NCBI GenBank assembly: GCA_036867785.1
Contig: CP145414.1
Location: forward strand, 310,001-374,000
Length of the DNA: 64,000 nt
Reading direction: 5' to 3'
Source of the DNA: Plasmodiophora brassicae
Lineage: Eukaryota; Endomyxa: Phytomyxea; Phytomyxea; Plasmodiophorida
A program made the position numbers and the translations under genes. Numbering within the stretch: position 1 is the first letter of the stretch; the number at the start of each line of letters is the position of its first letter. The notes under the pieces are model-generated. The model was not told where the DNA came from. It searched no databases and worked only from the letters and a program-made list of their open reading frames with translations. Shown one piece after another: positions 39,895 to 48,911 of the stretch.

Positions 39895-40225
39895 GACATT
39901 GGAGGGTGATAGAAATAGATCATGCCGAGCGTACCAAATATCTGCTACGCTGTGCTGTAACTCATGGCGGAAACGGTATAGAGGACGCTGTACGTCGTTC
40001 AATCGACAAAGGACGATACGCGGGTCCCTCGAATTTACAGGCAACATAAATAATGTCATCGTCCACAAGACGGCAGCCTGGCGCTGGCCTCGTTGTCTGC
40101 TGGACGCCGAATCCAGGCAGCCACCTATAATCCTCCACACCACTAAACCGAGTGGCGTGATCGGGCCCGTAACCTGCAAGGGGTTGCGCTCAACGGGGTT
40201 GTTATATATAGTGGAGGGGGTTGCA
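39895..40225. promoter_or_regulatory. upstream region of the double-PL7 gene
   Basis: About 330 bp with a TATATATA at about 40203-40209. The frame of the PL7 gene stays open through most of it without a convincing start, so it is treated as promoter/5' leader. It ends at the hAT target duplication. Confidence 0.4.
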
Positions 40226-40239
40226 CAGGCCTCATAAAA

Positions 40240-40262
40240 AGTGGTACGTACCACTTTTACCG
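40240..40262. repeat. 22-bp palindrome at the hAT left end
   Basis: AAAAGTGGTACGTACCACTTTT is a perfect palindrome formed by two back-to-back subterminal motifs next to the left TIR. Confidence 0.9.
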
Positions 40263-40303
40263 TATTTAAGCTAAAAGTGGTACGGCTCTGGCCTTAAAAC
40301 TGG

Positions 40304-40987
40304 CTAAAAGTGGTAAGGTCCAAAAAGGGGCCCTGCAAGTCTTTTGCCCATCTTGCAGATGACTTTGGTGTGCTCGACGGCGGCTGCCACTTGGCGGAAC
40401 GACATGCCGCACGACACGTGGGAGATGGCGAGCTTGAATCGCATGTCGGTCTTGATCGTCACCGTGTAGCCGTCCTCGTCGTCGTTCACGGTGAACAGCC
40501 GCAGCGCGTGCGAACGCAGCTTCTCAATCTTACGATTGCGGTCGTGGATGCCGGCCACGTCGTCACCGTCGGCGTCAAGTTCGTGTGCCGGTCGGAACAG
40601 CATTTGGCCGATGATGACATCGACGATCTCTGTCGACACGTCGACAATGATCTCGTCGCTCTCCATGTCGAGATAGTTGAATATAAGGTTTGCGCGCGGC
40701 TGCACGTTGTCGAAGAACGCGTCCTGGTCGACGGCCGACAGGTATTCGGCCCACTTGGTGGCGTGCTGGTTCTGCAGGTGCGCGGTCATGGTATCGGCGC
40801 GGAACTTGCCCGAGTAGAACTGGTCCGTTGTGCGCGCACCGCGCTTCCGGCCGGCCGCCACGATCTCGCGGCCGAAGTACAGGCACATCTTGCATCGCGC
40901 CTCCTTGACGACGTGGCCTTCTTGGCACGTGACCTCGAGGGCGAACTTGCACGCATACGTCCTCTGCCATTTGCCACGCGACGCCAT
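40304..40987 (-). CDS. BED-zinc-finger-like protein encoded by the hAT element
   Basis: About 227 aa from ATG 40987. The N-terminal part has 'CKMCLYFGREIV' (C-x2-C) and, about 40 residues later, 'TAHLQNQHATKWAEYL' (H-x4-H), the spacing of a BED-type finger. The rest ('FDNVQPRANLIFNYLDMESD', 'VSTEIVDVIIGQMLF') is helical and lacks the hAT DDE and dimerisation core. The gene ends at the left terminus, reading 'MGKRLAGPLFGPYHF'. It may be a truncated transposase N-terminus or a stand-alone DNA-binding protein that recognises the AAAAGTGGTA sites. Confidence 0.6.
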   Translation of the reverse strand: MASRGKWQRTYACKFALEVTCQEGHVVKEARCKMCLYFGREIVAAGRKRGARTTDQFYSGKFRADTMTAHLQNQHATKWAEYLSAVDQDAFFDNVQPRANLIFNYLDMESDEIIVDVSTEIVDVIIGQMLFRPAHELDADGDDVAGIHDRNRKIEKLRSHALRLFTVNDDEDGYTVTIKTDMRFKLAISHVSCGMSFRQVAAAVEHTKVICKMGKRLAGPLFGPYHF

Positions 40988-41559
40988 TCGACCGAGACCG
41001 GGCGCAGTGTCGGCTTTGGCTTGGTTCGCAAGCAAGACGCAAACCTACCTCCACTACTCTCCACTCTCCACTCTCCAGAAATAGTTATTCGCAGTCTGGA
41101 AGGAGCACGACGGACCCCGATCCAGCTCAGTCCAGCTCGCCAGACTCTCACCAGGTCGAAACTTGTCCGGAAAGGTCCGACAGGACTCCCAAATGTCCCT
41201 GTTGGTGTCCCTGAGGCGCATAGCGTCTGCTACAGTAGTATTGGATAGTTGTCAACACATTTCTTAAAAGTGGTACAAACCGGCCGCTAAATGTGGTCAA
41301 AGTGGCATCTATTAATAGTTTACCACTTTTTATGAGGCCTGGGGTTGCACCTAGGAGGGAGCGGGCGAAGCGCAGCGAGCCCCGAACGACTAGTAGCCAC
41401 CTAATGCAGAAGCGCCTGCATGCATGTCATGCTTCATTTTCAGTCGTACAACGTTCATGTGGATACCGCAGCCATACAATACGGCTATCGCGTCGATATA
41501 CGTTCTGATGATATCATGCCCGTTGATGCTCTCGTCCGTTCATCCGTAGTCGCACCCCA

Positions 41560-41660
41560 TGTGCATCGTTTCGATCGAGTACGAGCATCTCGATATCCAG
41601 ATCTACAGACACCTGGCTATAACCTTACAACATGGAGCCTTGTCGCCAAGAATTTGTTCA
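41560..41660 (+). pseudogene. decayed fragment of a gustatory-receptor-like gene
   Basis: The stretch encodes 'EYEHLDIQIYRHLAITLQHG', closely matching 'YEYAPINIQIYHLLAITWGL' in the neighbouring intact gene (about 42955-43015) at protein and DNA level. Neighbouring sequence does not continue the gene, so this is a short relic of a tandem paralogue in the 41350-41793 gap. Confidence 0.6.
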
Positions 41661-41793
41661 GGACACTCACCGCCAATTGCCTCACAGCAAGAACAATGGA
41701 ACGAGGCTCCCATTGTCACGACTAGTACGGGCAGATTCATGTCGCCGCCGTACCTGAACGAACCTCGCTTGCACCGAATCGTGGGGGACGTCC

Positions 41794-43095
41794 ATGTCTA
41801 GACGAGTCCAGCCGTGTGGCGAGGTGTCCTCCACGCCGATTACGGGCGTAGACGAGATGATCGCCATGGAACATGACATCAAGCTTGGCCCGGCGGCGGC
41901 CAGTTACATCCGGCTGCTGTTGGTCCTGGGGCTACGGTCGCCCATGGGCGCTGAACGACACTGGTGGAACCTGTTCCGTCGCGCCCTGACCGCCTTAGCC
42001 ATGTGGACAGTCGTCGTCCTGCAGCTGTGGACGATCGGATCGATCCCCTTCGACAACTTCTATTTCGCGTCCGTTGTCATCGTTCTAACCGTCATGGCCG
42101 CCATGCTGTACACGTTGCAACTGGAGAAATCGTTCCGCAACCGGGACAACCTGCTGCTCGCCATCCGGGTCAGCATTGGCGACTCGGAGGAGGCCGCCAG
42201 CGTCGCCGAGCGGTTCATCGCGAACAGCCGCAGGCCCTCCGTCATCTTTACAGCGATCGGCTTTCTCACATTCGTCGTGGTGAGTGTCACGTTCTCGACA
42301 CATGTTCGCTCGTAGTGACAAGCGCCACAGCCGATCAACTTTAACGTCCCTGAATTGCATCCGTTGTTCATGACGACGTTCCCGTTGATGCAGAACGTCG
42401 CCCTGGGCGTGTTCTCCAGCCTGATCATGGGCGTGTTCATGATTCCGACGCTACAAACGTCAATGACATCGCCCTGCATCTTCAACGTCATTCTGATGAA
42501 CAGGTTGAGAGCGCTGGACGCGCTGGTCCGGACCGGGTTGAAGGGCAGCATGACGACGAAACGGTGGAACGAGCTGATCGGCGAGATCGGCCGAGAGTAC
42601 AGTCGAATTCACGGCGCCTGCGAGATGGTGAACGCGGAGAACTCGTCGCTTCTCTTAATCATGCTTGTCGGCGGCGGCGCGAACATCATCTTTGTCCTGA
42701 GGACGCTACTTTTGGTGACACTGCCGGCCAACGTCATCAGCGTGATGGTGTTCTTCATGTTAATATCGCTGCGGTTGATGTTGTCGGTGGCGACGACGAG
42801 CGCCACAGTGGACTCACGGTCCCATCGGGTCGCGAGCTCCATAAGCCGTCTGGACCCGGGCGCCGACCAGTCCCATCTGGACGTTATCGATGACCACGAA
42901 CGGGTCGAGGTCCTCCTTATCCATCGTCGCATCCAGTCAATGCTGCATCGTTACGAGTATGCACCGATCAACATCCAGATCTACCACCTCCTGGCGATCA
43001 CCTGGGGCCTCGTCGCCGAGATCACCTCTATCGCGTTCACCGCCCTCATCGTTCTTTACAATCTTAGCACAGGGACCAGGATCGAGGGCGCTTGA
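41794..43095 (+). CDS. gustatory-receptor-like (GRL) multi-pass membrane protein
   Basis: Two exons. The first starts at ATG 41794. An intron of about 48 nt (GTGAGT..CCACAG near 42281-42328, phase 0) leads to exon 2. Hydrophobic segments suggest about seven spans: 'LTALAMWTVVVLQLWTIGSI', 'FYFASVVIVLTVMAAMLYTL', 'VIFTAIGFLTFVVV', 'FMTTFPLMQNVALGVFSSLI', 'LLLIMLVGGGANIIFVLRTL', 'VISVMVFFMLISLRLMLSVA', and a last one, 'VAEITSIAFTALIVLYNLST'. A long cytosolic loop carries a helical 'RIHGACEMVNAENSS'. The layout, with long loops and a conserved last helix, fits the protist GRL/insect gustatory receptor superfamily. This is a topology-based inference. Confidence 0.5.
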
Positions 43096-43322
43096 CCGAC
43101 ATCCCTATAGCAACGATAACATGTCGGACTATACACGACCAACTGGACGTCAATAACCGAGGGATCCCTCCTTACGTGACGCCGGCAGGAGGTGGTTGGT
43201 GGCGATCATGCATATGGTGGTTGGAGACAACTGCGGGACTGCACACCCGCGACTGCAGCTGCAGGCCTGCAGCACACGCGGACTGCGTGAGATGCAGCTC
43301 GCGCACTGCGTCGCAGTCGTCG

Positions 43323-43802
43323 ATGTCGATCGATGACGACGACGCAGGCGTCGCGTGCAGCGAGTCGGCGAACCTGCTGACCGGCGGCGACTGGGACGAC
43401 AGCGCGCTGATTGCGGCGTTCGACCGCGACGTCGAAGATTACCAGGCATGGCACGGCATCGCGCAGGAGCCGCGCCCGCATCGGCACACGCCGCGCCCGA
43501 AACGACCCCGTACGGAAGCCCCCGTTGTCAAGGAGGACGGCCAGATATCCGACGAGGAGGACATCGAAGTGAACGGGGCGGCCGATATTGGCGATGCCGT
43601 GTCTGCCCCTCCACCATCCGTCCTGGCGGACGCGGAACCGTCCGGCGGGTCGCCTTCCACTGCTGCGATCCCACCGCCTCCTCAGGTCGACATGTCGCCC
43701 GACCTGTACAACGCGTTGCTCGCCTGGTACTATGCTGGATATTATGCCGGACGGAAGCAGGCCATCGACGAGATGTCATCCATGAATGCACGGAAACAAT
43801 AG
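43323..43802 (+). CDS. SMN: Survival motor neuron (SMN) homologue lacking a Tudor domain
   Basis: 159 aa from ATG 43323, no intron. The N-terminal Gemin2-binding helix, 'DWDDSALIAAFDRDVEDYQA', matches SMN 'WDD..LI.AYD.AV..F'. A basic, probably disordered middle follows. The C-terminal YG box, 'LYNALLAWYYAGYYAGRKQA', matches 'L..ML.SWY.SGYHTG.Y.G'. The Tudor domain between them is absent, as in the fission-yeast protein Smn1. SMN oligomers with Gemin2 assemble Sm rings on snRNAs, consistent with an intron-rich genome. Confidence 0.85.
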   Translation: MSIDDDDAGVACSESANLLTGGDWDDSALIAAFDRDVEDYQAWHGIAQEPRPHRHTPRPKRPRTEAPVVKEDGQISDEEDIEVNGAADIGDAVSAPPPSVLADAEPSGGSPSTAAIPPPPQVDMSPDLYNALLAWYYAGYYAGRKQAIDEMSSMNARKQ

Positions 43803-43898
43803 AGAGCACGTATATTGTATCAGACGCGGGCACTGTACGTACGGCTATCGATCAGGGTACCACGTTCGGTTAATCAGTCGGCGAGCGTTGTTGCGACG

Positions 43899-45436
43899 AT
43901 GGCGACGACGGATGCGAACGCGGCGCCAAAGTCTCCGGAGGTCCAGATGATGGACGCCCTGTTCCGGGAGAAGTGGCTGGCGGATAAGGTGGCGGCCGCC
44001 GCTGCCGAGAACCAGCAGCTGAAGTCGAGGATCGAGATGGTGCAGAACGAGGCGGAGCAGTCGCGATTGAAGCAAGTCTGGTTGCGTCTCCCCGAGCGCG
44101 CTTGTTTACCTGTCCGTTGACCGTGCTCGCGCAGGGTGACCTCATCTGGTTCTATCGAAAAGAGGCGGAACAGAAGGAGAAGGTCATCAGCAGCCTGACG
44201 CAAACCAACCTGAAGCTGGAAGCCACCATTAGGGAAGTGAAGGAGAAAGCCGAGGACGAGATTAAGAGGATGGAGGCGCAGAACGGCCAGGTCAAGAAGG
44301 AGCTCCAGGAGCACCTGGAGAGGCTAACCCGGGAAAGCAAAAGCCTGAGAGATTTCAGGTCGGTGTCGTTGACGCCCGGTGCTCGATGACGCCCAACTGG
44401 AAGTGTGACTTCATTCGGCAGTGAACAGAAGCGGGAACTGGAGATGCAACTCGCCGTCCTGAAGAGCACGCTGGAGGCTGAGCAGAAGGAGATGGCGAAG
44501 AAGGTTAACGACCTGGAACGACGGAACGTCTCTGAGAAGGAGCGTTTGAAGAAGGAGATGCTGCTGAAGATCAAGGAGACCAAACTGAGTCTGCTGGCGA
44601 TGACCGAAGGTATGGGGCTTGTTTGTGCTCGCGCCAACGTCGTCCTCAGCTGTCGGGGCCGCAGACCAATTACACACGACAACAAAGCGTGCGATCATGG
44701 AGAACGAGCAGATGACGATCGAACTCCAGTACCAGAGCAAGGAAACGGAGCGCCTGCTGGGAAAGAATTCGAAACTCCAGACCGAGATACAGAGGCTTCG
44801 CCGTGAGGTCGACATTCATAAGGAGACAGAGGTGAAGTTGGCCAAGCGGACAAACTTCTTCCAGAAGCTGATCAAGAAGCTGAACGAGAAGTCGAAGGAG
44901 TCCGATAAGACGATCAGCGACCTGCAGGCGCAGCAGGCGATGACGCAGCGCAGCGGGGCCAGTAAGCTCTTCGCCGAAAACCAGGTAATCCGCCAGCTTG
45001 AGCGGCAGCTCGAGACCGCCATGGAGGAGAAACGCGACAGCGCCGCCGAGAGCGGCGTCCTGCGCGCCCAGCTCCAGATGGCGAAGAACAATCTGGCGCA
45101 GTTCCTCGAACTCCAAGACGAATCCGTCACGTTCATCTGGAGCGAGATCGAGCGAGCCCGCGCCGCCTCCCGCCAAGGTTCGGTGACGTTTGCGGCAGAG
45201 CGTGTTCCTATCAGCTCGCTGAATGGGTGGGGGCAGGTGGAGGGACATCCGTCGCGGACCTGCCGGCATCGGAACGCGAGCGATTGCTCAGCACGATCTT
45301 TGAGCGCCTGCGGACACTGAAAGATTCGTTCGCGCGCGACATCTCCCTTAGCCTGATGGACCCGGTGCCACCCGGGGGGAGCAGCAGCGGAAGCACCCCC
45401 AGGGCGCTCGGCGACAGCACCCCCGTGGGTGTATAA
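43899..45436 (+). CDS. CFAP157-like coiled-coil ciliary protein
   Basis: Five or more exons, almost wholly coiled coil. Segments in order are 'MMDALFREKWLADKVAAAAA', 'DLIWFYRKEAEQKEKVISSL', 'KVNDLERRNVSEKERLKKEM', 'TTKRAIMENEQMTIELQYQS', and 'KLAKRTNFFQKLIKKLNEKS'. The order and wording match CFAP157 (C9orf117): an 'YRK.AE.KE..I..L' block, then a 'DLERK...DK.RLKKEM' block, then 'TTKR.I.EN..M...L'. Introns lie near 44074-44134, 44360-44424, 44610-44661 and 45177-45240. It ends 'GDSTPVGV'. Role: axonemal/basal-body protein, implying motile flagella. Confidence 0.7.
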
Positions 45437-45568
45437 ATACACCTGGCCACGTCGACACGCGCGACGCGTTTCCGTCGACGTCACCAGTCGGAGTTGACTA
45501 CACCGCAGCGTCACGTCGGCACTCAGGATGCGCCGCGTAGTCCGCGAAGAATTGCCACTGGAGAAGCC

Positions 45569-46177
45569 ATGGCAGAGGTCAGCGTCGAGGCCGACGGTGA
45601 GGAAGCGGCCGCCGTCGCCCTGCACCGGTTCAATGTCAGCGCGGCGATGCCGACCAGGCAGGTGGTCGGGCGTTTGTGGCGCGAGACGCGCCAGCACGAG
45701 CGAGTGCTCGTCACCGGCCTGGGCGGCGCGCTCAACAACCTCGTCGACGCAGTGCAGATTCTGGTTCGCGCAAGTGCGGTGGAGGCCGTGTCGATCAAGA
45801 CGGGGACGGTCCATCGACGTGGGAGCCATGTCCCCCAGCTGGCGATCACTATTGCGCGCCGTCCTGTGCCGACCATGGCGAGTGGCCGGCAACACCGGGT
45901 GTCGTCATTCGTCGCGTCGCTCGGCACGAACGAGTCCGTCTCGGTCGACAAGATCACAGCGTTAGACGTCGCGGACGCAACCGGGGCAAAGTACACCAAG
46001 GAGGTACGCGCGGCCGCAGCGCGCCTGACCTTGTCCGACAGTGGCGCTCGCGATGGCCTCGTACCGCTCACGGAAGGCGTTGATTTCCTGTCCGGAGCAC
46101 TTGCCAGCCTCAACGACCAAGAGTTCGGTCAGGCCATGAGCGTCTTGGAAAAGCGGGCGATCGTGCCGGGCAGCTGA
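45569..46177 (+). CDS. Alba-domain nucleic-acid-binding protein
   Basis: 202 aa from ATG 45569. The Alba signature 'VLVTGLGGALNNLVDAVQIL' is followed by 'AVSIKTGTVHRRGSHVPQLA' and 'ITIAR'. The C-terminal half is Ala/Ser-rich without a known domain. Eukaryotic Alba proteins are either RNase P/MRP subunits (Rpp20/Rpp25) or RNA/chromatin-binding proteins. The lone domain with a long C-terminal extension leans to the Rpp25-like or protist Alba group. Single exon. Confidence 0.75.
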   Translation: MAEVSVEADGEEAAAVALHRFNVSAAMPTRQVVGRLWRETRQHERVLVTGLGGALNNLVDAVQILVRASAVEAVSIKTGTVHRRGSHVPQLAITIARRPVPTMASGRQHRVSSFVASLGTNESVSVDKITALDVADATGAKYTKEVRAAAARLTLSDSGARDGLVPLTEGVDFLSGALASLNDQEFGQAMSVLEKRAIVPGS

Positions 46178-46251
46178 TTGTGTCATGCCTTACCATCGCG
46201 CCTTGATACAGCATGCAACGCGAACGATTGGCGGTACATTATGTTGTTAGT

Positions 46252-47376
46252 TTAAACACCAGCGGTGGGTGCGCCCTTGTCCCATGGCGACGACATGGTC
46301 GGTTTGCGGCAGTGCATCATGTAGTTGATGTCCAGATCCGATTCCGACAGCGACCAGTGCCGCCTGACTGGATCGAGGACGACGCCGGTCTGGTGGACCG
46401 GGTCGAGGCCCACTCTCCTAACCATGTCGGCCAGCTCGTTCGGCATGACGAACTTGTTGAAGTCGTGCGTTCCTGAACGATCTGATGTCAGCCAGCGCGT
46501 TATCTTCCTGCACTCAATCAGCGCCTGACCAGGCTTGACCCAGCGAAGTAGATACTCGGCACCGACGATTGCTAGCGCATACGCTTTGGCGGTCCGGTTA
46601 ATAGTGGACAAGAACAAGGAGCCGCCTGGCTGCACACGTCGCAGCCATGAGAAGGTCAGAGATCAGATCGCGAAACGAACCTGCCAACCTTGACAACACT
46701 GGCCACATTCTTGACGAAGCCGTCGCGACATTTGGCGTTCGGAAAGTGCTCGATGACCTCGAGGCAGGTCACGACGTCGAATGCCTCCCATGCCAGGCCC
46801 TCGCAGAAGCCGACGACCTCCTCGACACCGCCGTCGAAGTATGCCAGGTTCTGCGACGTGAACAGCGGGTCCCGCTTGGCGTGGATCTTGGCGGCCATGA
46901 CCGCCTCTGCGCAGCGATCGACACCGACAACGGTGGCACCGAGTCGCGCCAGACTCTATCGGCATAGCATTGGGATCAGTACCGACACGATGAGCGCGAT
47001 AGCCAACAACCTCGGTGAGGATGCCCGCCCCGCAGCCGACATCGAGAATCCGAAGGCCACTGAATGGGAACGCGTTGGATTTCAGGTCGACGCCTAATCG
47101 CGACGCGATGTAACCGATCCGGACCGGGTTCATCAAGTGGAGCATTTCCCTGGCGCACGGTCGTCGCCGTCAGCGTCCCGCTCGTGAACCGACGCCGGCA
47201 CGCCGGGTTTACATGGGCCCATTCGGCTTCCACCAGTCGTCGGCCATCTTGGCGAACTTGGCGATCTCGTACCGATCGTACCCGCCCGTGACGGTCGCAT
47301 CGCAGACGTGCCGTGATCGCTGAAGCAGCCGCCTCCACGACTGCGACACGGGCCTCGGTGCCGCGGCCGACAGCAT
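46252..47376 (-). CDS. COQ3: COQ3 mitochondrial O-methyltransferase (ubiquinone biosynthesis)
   Basis: The start is ATG 47376 with a mitochondrial-type leader ('MLSAAAPRPVSQSWRRLLQR'). 'YEIAKFAKMADDWWKPNGPM' matches COQ3/UbiG 'F..LA..WWD..G...PLH.MN', then 'LHEMNPVRIGYI'-type sequence follows. SAM motif I is 'LRILDVGCGAGILTE', followed by 'FDVVTCLEVIEHF' and 'QPGGSLFLSTINRTAKAYAL'. 'EYLLRWVKPG', then 'GTHDFNKFVMPNEL', completes the family pattern. About four short introns. It catalyses both O-methylations of coenzyme Q. The gene is divergent from the CDP-DAG synthase gene. Confidence 0.92.
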
Positions 47377-47691
47377 TTTGCAGTCTCCATGCCGAAGCTG
47401 CAGCCCCCATACCCGACCGTACCCGCCTCGCAGAACGCAGCACTGAACTATTCTTCGGCCGGCCGTTTCTGATGTCAACTGACCCAGCGGATCTCGCCGG
47501 CTGACTGCGCCCGTTTCCTCGGCAGCCACGAATATCCAAACACCACCTCCAGTTGCCAGGTATCTAAACTGTATCGACGCATGGAACGACGAGAAGGCGA
47601 ACCGAGGCGAGCCCCTGTCCTGCGTCGGGACTCGTTCTACAAGCCGGAGTCGTCACGCGCCGAACGGCATCGCATCCAGTTGCAGCAATAA
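47377..47691. promoter_or_regulatory. divergent promoter region COQ3 / CDP-DAG synthase
   Basis: About 315 bp with no coding signal. It presumably contains both promoters and 5' leaders. Confidence 0.4.
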
Positions 47692-48870
47692 ATGCGACCT
47701 CGTCAGACGTGTGCGCGTGTGCATCGACGACGGAGCAAAGTGTGTGAGCTGCAGGCGACGGAGTCGCACGACGAGAAACCCCGTGGCGAGAGCCGGTTGA
47801 CGCCGATGGGCGGCAAGGCAGCGGGTACCGTGGCGACGGCGCCTGCGCCGGGCAGCACGGCGCCAGCGGAGAAGGTGCATGGCCCCTGGTACAAGCAGCG
47901 CATCCCGGTGGGCTTCTGCCTGCACGTGTTCGCGGTCGTCGCGCTGAACCACTACCCGGTGCCGTTGTGGCTGCTGCTGATGGCGCTCATCTGGAACGAG
48001 ATCGCGCACCTGCTGCTGTGCGGGCAGTCTCGGGGGCACCGGTATAAGGTATGGGTCCCGCGACTGATCGCCGCTGCCGGATGCATCTCCAGTGGCATCG
48101 ACTGGTACCTGGGGACGGTCGCCCCGCATCTGCTCTGGAAGTCGGCCGCCATCAGGACCGTTGGCGTGTTCGGCCTGATGATGGCACTGAAAGCCGCCTG
48201 GAAAGATATCGGCAGCGTCCTGTTCTTCCTGCTAACTATAACCGCTGCCACTAAGGTCACTCATCACCATTTCGTCCACGATCCTCGTTTCCTCAACGAC
48301 ACGGGTTGTCAGGTGTTTATCATGGCCCCGATTCAAGCGTTCATCACGCAGGTCGCCATCGTCGCGGCGTCGGACGCGTTCCAGTACTTCATTGGGAAGC
48401 AGTTCGGCCGATTCAAACCCGTTCCGCTAATCAGCCCGAACAAGACGATTGAGGGGTACGTCGGCGGCCTCGTCTTGTTAAATATCCTGGGTCCGCTGGT
48501 CGCCCTGGATCCACTGGACATCATGTACCTGACCTGGTTCAACGGCGTGATCCTGTGCGGCATGCTTGGCGACCTGGCGATCTCGAGTTGGAAACGGTTC
48601 CACATGCTGAAGGATACGAGCGACCTGCTGTCGTCCCATGGTGGCATCCTGGACCGAGTGTACTCTCATGTGGCGGGTTTCCTTTGGACGGTCGTGTTCG
48701 CCGCCGCCAACGAGCGTTCTCTCAACGAGGACTATACCGGTTGTAGCTCCTACCGGATGTCTTTCGTCACTGCAGCGGTCTGGGCTGTGATCTGGGCCAA
48801 ATTCATCTATGAACGGGGCACGCGTTTCTATCGCAAGATCCGAAGTCGGCGTACGAAGAAAATCCAATAG
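47692..48870 (+). CDS. CDP-diacylglycerol synthase (phosphatidate cytidylyltransferase)
   Basis: 392 aa from ATG 47692; ATG 47806 ('MGGKAAGTVA') is an equally plausible start. Seven or eight membrane spans. The conserved core reads 'SDAFQYFIGKQFGRFKPVPL', 'ISPNKTIEGYVGG', 'GDLAISSWKRF', 'MLKDTSDLLSSHGGILDRVY'. The CdsA signature S-x-x-K-R-x4-K-D-x7-HGG-x-x-DR-x-D is present except that its final Asp is Tyr (DRVYS). The enzyme makes CDP-DAG from CTP and phosphatidate in the ER for phosphoinositide and cardiolipin synthesis. No intron. Confidence 0.9.
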   Translation: MRPRQTCARVHRRRSKVCELQATESHDEKPRGESRLTPMGGKAAGTVATAPAPGSTAPAEKVHGPWYKQRIPVGFCLHVFAVVALNHYPVPLWLLLMALIWNEIAHLLLCGQSRGHRYKVWVPRLIAAAGCISSGIDWYLGTVAPHLLWKSAAIRTVGVFGLMMALKAAWKDIGSVLFFLLTITAATKVTHHHFVHDPRFLNDTGCQVFIMAPIQAFITQVAIVAASDAFQYFIGKQFGRFKPVPLISPNKTIEGYVGGLVLLNILGPLVALDPLDIMYLTWFNGVILCGMLGDLAISSWKRFHMLKDTSDLLSSHGGILDRVYSHVAGFLWTVVFAAANERSLNEDYTGCSSYRMSFVTAAVWAVIWAKFIYERGTRFYRKIRSRRTKKIQ

Positions 48871-48911
48871 ATGGTGTGCATACTTCGTACAAACGCTCCC
48901 TAATTGCTTTA

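Larger units (their letters stand above)
40226..41341. mobile_element. hAT-type element, 1.1 kb, non-autonomous
   Basis: The termini CAGGCCTCATAAAAAGTGGT and ACCACTTTTTATGAGGCCTG are perfect inverted repeats (21 bp including the next A/T pair). The flanking target duplication is 8 bp, GGGTTGCA (40218-40225 and 41342-41349), the hAT hallmark. Subterminal AAAAGTGGTA motifs are repeated several times at both ends. It carries one gene lacking a transposase catalytic domain. Confidence 0.93.

Noticed and set aside
39895-40254. 120-residue N-terminal extension of the double-PL7 protein
   Set aside because: The frame is open but starts from a non-ATG codon, has no domain, and would bury the signal peptide that begins shortly after ATG 39894.
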